Under the pieces are notes generated by a model that made no database searches, was not told the origin of the DNA, and was given only the letters and a program-made list of their open reading frames with translations. This document shows positions 42,841-53,000 of a stretch of DNA of 64,000 nucleotides, piece after piece. Location: NCBI GenBank assembly GCA_023078685.1, contig JALGAS010000009.1:1178001-1242000 (forward strand), read 5' to 3'. Positions within the stretch are counted from its first letter, which is position 1. Every line of letters begins with the position of its first letter. Both the position numbers and the translations under genes were made by a program. This stretch comes from Neopestalotiopsis rosae. Taxonomy: Eukaryota > Ascomycota > Sordariomycetes > Amphisphaeriales > Sporocadaceae.

Positions 42841-43570
42841 TTTTTTGTTTCCTCAGCTGGCGTACAACAATTTGTCGATGACGCAAAGTCATTTCTTGAC
42901 TCCATCAGATGAGCTTGTTAGAAATGATGTTTCTTTGACGACCGTAAAGGAGTTCTTCATTAAGTATGTGATCTGAAGAACATCGTGCTCGAAGCGTCCC
43001 TATATAGTAATATGATTATAGAAATTGATCACCTTCGCACGGAAACTGCCATACAAATTCTGGCTTGCTCCTTTCTGAACGAGATTCGTCTTGGAGACAG
43101 CAACCTCTCGAGTCTTCTACACGATCCAGCCATTGGTATCAGGGGCCGCGACTTTGGGGGAGGAAAACGAGGGCAATATCATCGATATAGAGAAGACGCC
43201 GCAGCAATGTACGTCCACTTGGTCACCTCGAACAGTACTCGCAGGCGTACTTGCCTTGTTGTTACATTTATCTGACTATTATCACCGTGCAGGGTACGCT
43301 TTTGCCGGCTTCTGTTCAGGCCTGAGCCAAGACCAGCAAGGATTCGAGGATATAGATGGAGTCCGACGTGAAGCCGACGCACTTGCAAGGAAGAGTGGCG
43401 ATTTCCTCCAATTCGAATTCACCAACGACGCGAGCCCAAGCCAGACTGTCCTTGAGAGCTATGATGCTGCCAATTTGCAGAAGATGCGCAATGTCTCCAG
43501 ACAGTACGACTCAGACAGAGTCTACTAGGACTTACAGTATAACGGGCCATTGTTGCGTCATCTCGAATGA
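42841..43570 (+). pseudogene. Relict of FAD-linked (BBE-type) oxidase
   Basis: The best part is 43292-43570, after a possible acceptor CAG. It reads YAFAGFCSGLSQDQQGFEDI, later LQFEFTNDASPSQ, then NLQKMRNVSRQYDSDRVY, stop, DLQYNGPLLRHL. The pattern (aromatic-rich line, ..N..SP.Q.., ..NL..M..VS..YD...VYQDL) is the C-terminal BBE-domain end of FAD-linked oxidases. An in-frame TAG at 43526-43528 sits where Gln is expected; CAG to TAG is a C-to-T change. Upstream, 42855-42990 contains two adjacent frames (VQQFVDDAKSFLD then DELVRNDVSLTTVKEFFIKY) consistent with one frameshifted coding stretch. No start or FAD-binding half was found. It is related in type to, but not a close copy of, the intact oxidase at 27.2 kb. 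Confidence 0.55.
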
Positions 43571-43721
43571 TCAATTTTTACAAACAGCTTCCACAATCGT
43601 TACGCATTCTTGCCCTTGCCATTTAGATCGCACATGCATTGCCAACCTTTGTCCGAGCTACATTTGGCGCTTTCGTATTGGACACAAAGGTTATAACAAC
43701 CTGCTCCCAGCTATCGTTCAA

Positions 43722-44095
43722 TCATAGAACTCCTCCTCAATGTCTACATCCAACCGCTTCTTGAACTCATCCATGAATTAGGGATGATATACTACAAAAT
43801 TCAAGGCGTAGCCGGTATCGTGATGACCATGTTCATAAAAGTCATAACTATGGATAAATTCAGCATGCCGAAGACCCGGGTGATAAGCCCAGGTAGGATC
43901 AGTTCCATGCCTATTGACTTCATGACTTCTACAGTATGTATTGGCAAGGTTATTCTTCATCCAATAAAGATGTTCTCAGCGGGTATCAATCAAAGTTTCC
44001 ACCCCATATTTCCAAGGATTCCCAATTTTGTGCCATGCGCGATCTTCTTTCTGAAACTCATCGAACCTCAAACCATCCTTGAAGGACCAGCGCAG
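43722..44095 (-). pseudogene. Broken coding relict, family unknown
   Basis: One minus-strand frame stays protein-like for about 120 codons but is cut by TGA at 43978-43976 and TAA at 43780-43778, then ends at TGA 43724-43722. Pieces include FDEFQKEDRAWHKIGNPWKY, HPGLRHAEFIHSYDFYEHGH and FMDEFKKRLDVDIEEEFYD. Both internal stops can be explained by a single C-to-T change in an Arg (CGA) or Gln (CAA) codon. Its upstream end overlaps the last codons of the zinc transporter gene in another frame. I do not recognise the family. Confidence 0.45.
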
Positions 44096-45850
44096 CAAGT
44101 CAGGTTCTCACACAGATTTCCGCACACCATTTGGCAGGCCGTCTCATCGACTCGCCGCCTTCTAAGCGACGAGACAGTAATGGACGGCGCCCGGTGGCCA
44201 TTTTCTGTTGCTGCTGGCGCTGCCGCCGTCGTCTCAGATGTCACGACACCGCTGCCCGTGGTGGTGTGCGAGGTTTGGGGTCGCGAAGACTGCGCGAGCT
44301 CGGGCTGGAGCGTCATCGAGTGCACCCCGTAAGCGTGCAAGCACTCCTTTACCGTCTTGGACGTTTCCATGAAGCTCGTCACATTGTCTTCCGACACGAC
44401 GACGTGGGCGGATGCAATTGCCTTTTGCTGGTCGAGGCGCCAGATGTGTAGTTCGTGGACTGACTCGATTCCGGGGATCTGGCCAAAATGTCAAAAAACG
44501 AAAAAAAAAATAAAAGACAAAGGGGGAACTCATTCTTTACCTTCTCGAGATCGTGCTTTACGTCATCAAAATCTACGCCGCGAGGGGCACTCTGCATGAG
44601 TATCTTGCCACTGTTCTTGACGAGGGGTATCGATGAGAGAAGAATCATCAATGATATACCTAGGCTGACACCAGGATCAGCATAGAACCTGGCCTCGTAC
44701 TTGGTCAACATGATGACGAGTGCGGCAATGATGACGCCAATGTTGTTGAGGGCGTCACTAATAACATGGATAAGTGCGCCCATGATGCCAAGATCGCGAC
44801 CTGGCGCAGAGAGCTTGGCGATATTGTGACGATGGTTGGCATGAGCACTGATAGGCTAGAGTCGTAAGTGGTATAAGTATATATATCTCATGTGATTGAA
44901 TCGAGTATGGGCCCTTACTGTCATTGGTGCTAGATCCGCACTCTCTGTACTCATCATTCCCAATTCCATGCTTGCTGGATGATGTCCCCGATTGTGGTGA
45001 TGGGTGTTTTGAGCTGAAGAGTGCTCATGTGTTGTGTCATGACTCTGGCGCAGTCCTTCTTCGCGGGCATGACCGGAATATCCAGCAACGTCCTCTGGGA
45101 CCGCCGTGTGACCATGGTCGTGAGTATGGCTGTGGCTGTGACCAAGTTCATGATCATGGTCAGCATGGTCATGACTATGTCCATGCTCATGACTATGCCC
45201 GTGACCATGATCGTGCCCGTGATGATCGTGACCCAGCAATGCAGCACTCAAGATGTTGATTGTCAGCCCGATGCAGCCCATGATGAGGACGAGTTTAGGA
45301 TCCTCAACATCTAAGCAGGTATCAGCAAGGTTCGAGGCTCGGTCAGACGGAGACTCACGTTGTATCGAGACGAATCGCTCGATAGACTGGAGGAAGATGG
45401 AGACGCCCAGCGCCAATAAGAAAACACCGTTGAAGAAAGCGCCGAGGAGCGATGCCCGAGCCCACCCGAATGAAAAGTCCTTGGGTGATGTAGCACGTTG
45501 AGTAACCTCCCAATTACGTTAGCAGTAAATAGTTCCTGGTACTTGATGTGATACACACCAGAATGGCGCCGAGGGCAATGACGAATCCAATCAGATCGTT
45601 GAGCTAGAATAGTCAGCCAGTATGAAAAAACGGCGCTGAACATTGCAGCTCACATAATGGAACGCATCGGCAACCAAGGCAAGGGATCCGGTCTTGAAAC
45701 CAACTGCCATAAGAAATCAGCATGTATTGCAACTTTGTGAAGAAACCTGATTTGAGGAGACTGACCAGCGATCTCAGCCACGAAGAATGCAAAAGATGTC
45801 GCAATTATAGCGCTAAGCTTTTGCGTTGACGATATCTTGATGAACGCCAT
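44068..45850 (-). CDS. zrc1: Cation diffusion facilitator zinc transporter (Zrc1/Cot1 type)
   Basis: Seven exons: 45850-45766, 45703-45654, 45603-45559, 45506-45359, 45310-44919, 44855-44541 and 44478-44068. Introns are 48-63 nt and all junctions keep frame. The product is 481 aa. It should pump Zn2+ (and perhaps Co2+) into the vacuole in exchange for protons. Seen: six expected membrane helices, the metal-site motifs ADAFHYLND (helix 2) and HVISDALNN (helix 5), a very His-rich cytosolic loop beginning HDHHGHDHGHGHSHEHGHSH between helices 4 and 5, and a C-terminal domain IPGIESVHELHIWRL. The end, CQMVCGNLCENLTCC, matches fungal Zrc1-like proteins. Metal-dependent induction is common for the family; no specific site was identified. 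Confidence 0.93.
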
Positions 45851-47610
45851 GTTTATGAGAGGGGCCTCGGACCAGGCAGTTCTCCAGTCGTGGTCTGCAA
45901 AGTGACCTGCAGAAAGGCAACAGCGAGGCCAAGAGCGGCCGGCAGTACAAATATCGTGGCGGCCCAAGACTAGGACTTCATCAGTGACTCGTGAACAGTG
46001 TTTCTTTATTCCGATTTTGTTATTTTGTCGTGGTCAGAACCGAAGAGACGATGACACGACAGTTCTTTCTTCAGAAGATGTTCAGAAACAAAAAGATCAG
46101 AGTCATTGCTTAAAGAGGTTCATTGCATTGCCTGGCCCGACGGAGCTTCAAACGCAAACTGCCGCAAAGTGCAGGGTCGGCTCGGCTCCGACTGGATGCA
46201 CAGCGCCTGTTACCCAGCAGATCTTATGGGGCAAAAGCCGGGTGAGACTCCAGACATGGACATTCGAGAGTATTGCCAAGACAATGAAGAAGAGGTGGAA
46301 AACCTGATATCAACCATCTGTGGCTAGGCAGAACACTGAAGCCGACGGCAGGTGTTGAATTCGGCAAATTTATTGGATTAAAGGCAGCTTGGTATTACCC
46401 AGATGGAATACCAGTGCGTTCTCGTAATTCCGGAAGGTCGTATCTGATCTATCATCTATGCACAACGATGCTGGGGTAAATAAAGCTTGTTAGATTCCCA
46501 GACCGGGATGTTGAGGTGCGCTCTAGCCTCTGCTACTCTGCTACTCTGCCACTCTGGTATGATGTCGGGGGTTTCAGACCGTGCTGAGTCGCAACTTGAC
46601 ACGATTGGTCTGAGTGGGCTGTACTAGGCAATGGTGTCTCTGCCACAGTCTCCTTGTAGTCAGTCGACCTCAGGTAACAGTGAATTGATGACTGGGCGAC
46701 ACGGTTCTCGGGTGCCAAGAGCATCTAGTCAATGTTTTAATGCTGTGCTGTTGTGTACACATCCTGGAGCTGGGTCCAGATACGGCAGCTGGGGATTGCG
46801 CAACTCGATGGACGCAGTCTCTAGTCTCGATCACGAGATTGATAAAATGCCCGAGACATCATTGCTGTGAGAACCGAAGCGCCCAAGGAGTCGTGGTGAC
46901 CAAGACATCAGCTGTAACGACAATTTACATACGTCAAACACGTGCCGCAGTAACATGAGATTGAGCGGCCATGCTGGATTATCGTTGCTGTACTCAGCAG
47001 GCCGAAACAAGAGTGATGCCGGCCCTTTGTTTGGATGATGGAAGAAGCTTTCCCGGGTGGGGGAAACGGGGATCCAGGGACGTTTCTTTGCACTAATGTG
47101 GCCTAATTCCTCACTCTTGGCGGCCCGAAGCGGGATGATGCGCGCTAAACCAGACCCTGTAATGCGCTGTAGGGTGTAGCACAGGGTACCCACCTCTCAC
47201 AACATATGCAAATGCTTACCTCTAACTACCTAGACAAGGTCTCCCAATCTTGATACTAAAAGAACCTCAAGTCAATCTGGAATGATATCAAAGTCCTCGT
47301 GACTGATTTGATTGAAAGAAGGCCATCTTCTAGTCCCGTCCGAATGGCGAAGGCTGAGCTTCACTCACAGTCCAAGCGGGTAGATTGCGAAGCTCCAATG
47401 GCAGTTATGCCCCAGTAGAGTGAGCGCGTCATTGACTGACACTATGGCGCTCCTCGATCCCTAGTAATGATCCGTCGACCATACGACTCTTGACAATGGT
47501 TGGCGGATATTATGCTCCAGAGTCTCATTGTTCATTGTTCATACGCAAGTTGGTTCAGCTTGAAGTAGAAGAAAACAGTGAGAAACGAAATCAACTGACG
47601 TATAAGTGAC
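45851..47610. other. Divergent intergenic, zrc1 to SDR gene
   Basis: 1.76 kb. The only item of note is a 72-codon plus-strand frame without ATG (46109-46327), with evenly spaced Cys residues (VHCIAWPDGASNANC, WMHSACYPADL, REYCQD, STICG). It could be the last exon of a small Cys-rich protein, but I could not build an upstream exon with a start. Confidence 0.4.
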
Positions 47611-49082
47611 ATGGCGATGCGACCAGGCCGACAGCTCACACGCAGACTCTGCACTATAAGTCAACAAAGGACAGCTGCAGAAAGTCGATTCTGTTCGTTA
47701 CAACTGCTATCGAGGCAATCTGCTCATTTGGGTCCAGTTACACGACCTGCCGCTGCATGTAACTACGCGACTTCACCTAACCAACGCCAGACGAATCCAG
47801 AAAAATCTGCTTCCTCAACAATGCAATCAGCCATGGATGCCATCAAGGTACTATATCTGACAGCTTGTCCCTGTCATCACCCGGCCTGTTTCTTAATCCA
47901 CAGAGGTCCTGACAAGATATCCAGAACACCATTGGAGAGAACTTTGGTGGCGCGGCTCAAAAACTGAGTACACACCAATTCACTCTCGATGATGTCCCCG
48001 ACTTGACTGGCAAGGTCGCAGTGGTGACGGGAGGAAGTCAGGGCATTGGATACGGCTGCACCTACACGCTCCTGAAACACAACGTTGCCAAGGTCTACAT
48101 TCTGTCCGTATCCGAGGAGACTGTTAACGGAGCCAAAGAAGCCATCGCCAAGGACCTGGGCCAGGAGGCCGCGAATAAGACGGAATGGCTCCAGTGCGAT
48201 ATATCCGACTGGACGAGAACCAAGGACGTGGCCGAGAAGATCAAGAAAGAGAACGACCGACTTGACATCCTGATCAACAACGCCGCCCGCGGAATCATGA
48301 CTTACCAGCTCACAGACTATGGTGTGGACCGACACATGGCTCTGAATCATATGGGGCATGTCATTCTCACGTCGCACTTGCTCCCGTTGATGAAAAAGAC
48401 CGCCGAGCAAGGCAACGTGGTGAGAATCAGCAACCAGGCCAGCAATGCCCACCAAGCTACACCCAGCGACACCAAGTTCGAGAACCTTGAGGAGCTTAAT
48501 CGGGACCTTGGCCCAAACGGGCAATATGGTCGAAGCAAACTGGCGGGTGTGAGTACAATCCCCTTGCCTGACTCGATCCAATCTTTGCAAGATCTGCCCA
48601 GCAAGTTTAATGCCCGCGGTCATACCATGGCCCTTTTGCAGCACTTGGTGTAATATACCGATACTGATAATGGGGAACTACAGATCTTATATGCAAGATA
48701 CTTTAATCGGCATGTCACGCAGGCTGGTCATCCCAATGTCCTCATGAATGCAACTCACCCTGGTTTCGTCAGTACCAAGATGAGCAGAGACGACATCCAT
48801 GAGCCTTATCCTCTCGGTGGATATGCCATGTCAATAGGCTTCGAACCATTCAAGAAGGATCAATGGGAGGGTTGTGTGTCCATGATGTTTGCGGCAACTG
48901 CTACAGACAAGTCAGGGCAGTACATTTGTCCACCAGCAGTTCCAGAGCCAGGGAACCAGCTGGCCCAGGATGATGAGCTGGCTGATCGTCTCATGCAGTT
49001 GACTAGACAAGTGGTGATGGAGAAGACTAGACGCCAATCGGCGGACCAAGGCTGTCCATTTGACGATCTTGTTCTTCACTGA
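47611..49082 (+). CDS. Short-chain dehydrogenase/reductase, probably mitochondrial
   Basis: Three exons: 47611-47847, 47925-48548 and 48684-49082. Introns are 77 and 135 nt. The product is 419 aa. The first 75 residues are rich in Arg, Ser, Gln and Ala with no acidic cluster, like a mitochondrial presequence. The Rossmann core starts KVAVVTGGSQGIGYG with the TGxxxGIG motif near 115. Next come CDISDW, the NNAARG structural motif, the catalytic Ser in VVRISNQAS (near 247) and YGRSK (Tyr near 280, Lys near 284). NATHPGFVSTKM follows the active site. It is a classical NAD(P)H-dependent SDR of the retinol dehydrogenase/WWOX-like type; substrate unknown. The exon 1/2 acceptor was set at ATATCCAG because an earlier AG would put a stop in frame. 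Confidence 0.88.
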
Positions 49083-50067
49083 ACTGCGTAGATACTCAAA
49101 TGCAATAGTTTTTCTGTCATCTGCGAGATCTACTCCGTTCACAGCATTTCTTGTGACGCCTGCGCACCACATCGGGACAGTCTGGTCTGGTGGATCGATC
49201 CATGGACATCAGCTGTAGATCTAGTCGTACAAGTATCCGATGTAGACAAAGATGAGGAGGACTGTGCTCAACTTCTTCATTATCATTCCTTGACTGTGAC
49301 ATGCTTGCCAATATATCCACGATTAAAATTCTCATCTGATGATACTGGACAACACATTTGTAGATCTGGTGTCAGTGAATAATTAACTGGGAAAATAGTA
49401 AGTCATAATCATGACGGTGTAAGTACCCCAGGGTAATGACTGAGAAGGAAAGTAACACCGTGGTACCGGAAAGGAGAACTTGAGACTCAATGTCCTCAGG
49501 GCCAAATTGAATTCGGAAAATCACAAGATACATGTAAGTTCTTTGAGGAATGTTAGATAATGATATGCTAAGCCCATACTAGCCTTATAGATTTTGTTTA
49601 AACTTGACGGTTTGTAGCAACAGCAGGTACCTACCTAGGTCCTCAACTACAAGGGTATTTTAGTCATCAGGGACGTAATGCAACATATGTCTTATTACTG
49701 ACTCTGAAATATGTAGATACGTCAACTAATATTTTTATTTCATCAATCTCACAGCTAAGTGCGCTGAAAGAAATATTCGCTGATGTATTCCTATCAATCA
49801 ATTTTGATGTCGTATTATCACAGTGCTTTAATGATGTAGTGCCAAGGTCTTCTGGCGGATTGGTTAGGCGGAGGTACCCGGCACTATTTAGTGATTTAGT
49901 GCTTTCCAGTTGGGAGCTATCGGCGATTGGAGCTGGAGCTATAGCGGAATGCCGCGGTGCGATTACAACCTAAGAAGCTTCACCACCAACGTGCCATGAG
50001 CTCCGTTGATAGACGATGAACGCCCGTACCGACGAATCCGACACGGGATGACGGAGGGTCGATTGAA
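49083..50067. other. Intergenic, SDR to iml1
   Basis: AT-rich 3' region and iml1 promoter. No gene, RNA or repeat supported. Confidence 0.55.
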
Positions 50068-53000
50068 ATGTCTCCAAATTCCAATACATCGCCCTCGGCG
50101 GCTCGGCGCAGCCCGGCGCAATGGACCTCACATCTTCGACAGCTAAGCAGGACGAGCTCCGACAGACCGCCGTCTGAATCGCCGCGCTCGCCTGGTTCCG
50201 TCTCGAGTGCGTCGACCGTCCGAGAAGCGCAGCCTCCGAAAAGGGTTCTCGAGAGGACCTGCACCGTGACCATCAACGAGTCCCTCCTCAATGACGAGGT
50301 CGCGCTGAACGTCGATCTCTTGGGCGGAGGCATCAAAGTCGGCGACCTCATGTCCATACTTCCCTTGAGAGCTGACCAAGATCGGACATCAAGCATCAAC
50401 TACGGATCGTTACGACCGGCGAATATCCAGCGCGCCCTTTCGAGTCAAGAGAATGCCAATAAGCAGGAGGGTGACACGCCGCGGCGCTACATCTTTGTGG
50501 TCAAGGACCTCTCCAAAGAGCTCAAGGCCAGACACTCGCTTATTGAAGTCTACCTTGCAAAACAGGTTGGCGATGCTTTTGGTCTGAGAAAGGGTAGCCA
50601 AGTTGTCCTGGCGCCGGTGGATGATGTGTCACAAGCCGTGGAAGCCTCGCACGTAGAGCTCTCCTTCAGAGACATGTACCTCTCTCGTGCCGATATGTGG
50701 AGGCTAGCAGCGACCGAGCTCTCGGATAAGACGGTTTACAAGGGCCAAACTGTATACTTTATGGGGACCATCAAGGCGACTGTCACCTCCGTGTTTGTGG
50801 AGGGCCGCAAGGTGCACTCGGCCTTCTTCTCCCACTATACTCGACCCATCTTTCGAAGCGAATCGGCACGCTATGTTCTCTTTATTCAAATGGCCAGCGA
50901 GATGTGGGATTTCGACCCAGATGACTCTGGCGAGATCCTTTTCTACAAGGTCGTGAATGGCTTCCTGCCCGCTCTGTTCAAGAAATGGGCCATGCTGCAA
51001 GTTAAGCATCTTGTAAGCATTGTGCTCTTTGCAAGAGTCGAGTACGACATGGGCTTGACGGCCGACCTTGCAAGCTGTGAACTCTTAAATGACTACTTCA
51101 CGGGTTACCAAACATCAGGCGACAAGCGTCCCTACAAGGACTTTTATCGTGTCGTGGTAAGCGAAATGTCCAGCGGCGAGTGGACCACCATTCTTCATCA
51201 GTTGAAACGAGAGTTCAACACGTTTCGCAAGGATATCAGTCTTCACCACCAAGATGTAGTGAGCGCCGCGATGAACCTTGCCGAAGATGCAACTGACAAA
51301 GCAAATATGGCCACGGAGATCAAGGCCGAATCGTCCCGCGCCATGTACGGTAACTTCCTCGAGGCAATCAGCTTGGCATCCTCGCAGTACGCTCACGACT
51401 ATATCGATCGAGACTTGCTTCGCACGGGTATCTCGATTGTCGTGATCAGCCCTGGGTCCGGTGTCTTCGAGGTCGAATACGAGAACCTACGACGGACGAC
51501 TGAAGCCCTAGTAGGCAATGGCATTGGTATTGATCTGATTTGCATTCCCAAGATACCCCTTCACTCTGTGCCACTATTCAGATACCGCAATCCCCTGTTC
51601 CTTGAAGCCAACCGGAGGTCAAATCCACGCTCTGTCCGTAGCCGTGACAGTACTCCAAAGGCGCCAACTCCGGTCGTAGGCAGCTACAATACACTGTCTG
51701 AATCCTTGTCTCCCACAAAAGCCAGTGATGGCGCCAGTCGGCTTGAGCCAATCGTGAGGCTATACACTGACGAATGGGCATTTGCATTGCCTCAGTGGCT
51801 CCATGTCTCTTACTGGACTGGCAAATCCGAGGAGGCTCTTTCGTACCATGGAATTTCCTTATCTGCATCTGAGCAAGCGGGCCAGGGAGCTGAAGACTTC
51901 ACTGTTCGATGCAGATTGTATGATTTACAGATGAGGAGTGTACTTGAAACAAACGAGATTGAGACTCCACCACTTTTCACGGATCCCAAGTATCCTCAAA
52001 AACTGGTTGATGCAGACGCTACCAAGAAACCTCGCGACCGATCCACCTATGGGCCAGGCAGATTGAAAGGCGCCGACGGACTTTATGACCCGGTGTACGG
52101 ATTCACCAAGTTCAATACCGACAAGCTCACGAAGCCAGGGGAAACTTCCATCTGGAAGCAACTACAGGCGTTTGACGACAATCGCTCACGTCTACCAAAA
52201 TCTCGCATCATGCTGTCATCTTCGAGAAACAAGAGAGAATTGGAAGAGAACACGAGGAAGCAGCTAATGGAAGATGCTTCCTTGTTTGGGACTTCGGTTG
52301 GCGATAATGGGAAGAGCGGACACTCGTCCACTGCCTTTCCATCTAGCCTGACATCTGTGAATCAATCTACAAGCAGTACGCCATCTGGCAGCATGCCTTC
52401 CACTAGGAGAGATTCAGCGGCTTCGTCCATGCAGCCTCGGCCCATGTCTGCAATCAAGATGCCGAAGTTGATGAGACAAATCAGCTTAGGTCAAAAGGGT
52501 TTCGGCATTGCTGCTCCCAAAGCTGCCACTGCTGAGATCATAGCAGAGAATGTCAATGCCTTACACGCAGGCCAACAGACACAGACCGCGTCCAAGATCT
52601 CGCAGCAGACCCCCAAAAAGGCAAGATTTGAGCCTAGTTCACCTCAGATTATTGGCAGCGGACGATCATTTTCCTCCCTTGACCAGGCAAAGTCAAATCT
52701 ATCTGAACAACTTCAGGACCTAGTCCAAGCCACGCCAAGCAGACCGATATACATCAAGGCGGCCGCGTCTAATGCCGAAGAAGAGAGTGACCTAAAAGTC
52801 GGAACCATTCGTGCTCATGACCCGAGTCTTGCTACACCAAGGCCAAAGACCCTTGGACGCCAAGACCAGGATCAAAAGTTTTCCAGCATGTTGCGGGCTG
52901 AAGACGCGCAGAAGGTGTACAATTCGAAGCTTCTGGCCGGCGCAATCCCTGAACTACCCTCGACTCTTTCTCCAAGTACAGCAATGGCTCCTTGGCTGGT

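Noticed and set aside
47848..47924. Earlier acceptor (CCACAG) for the first dehydrogenase intron
   Set aside because: It puts an in-frame TGA before the conserved domain; the ATATCCAG acceptor keeps the frame.
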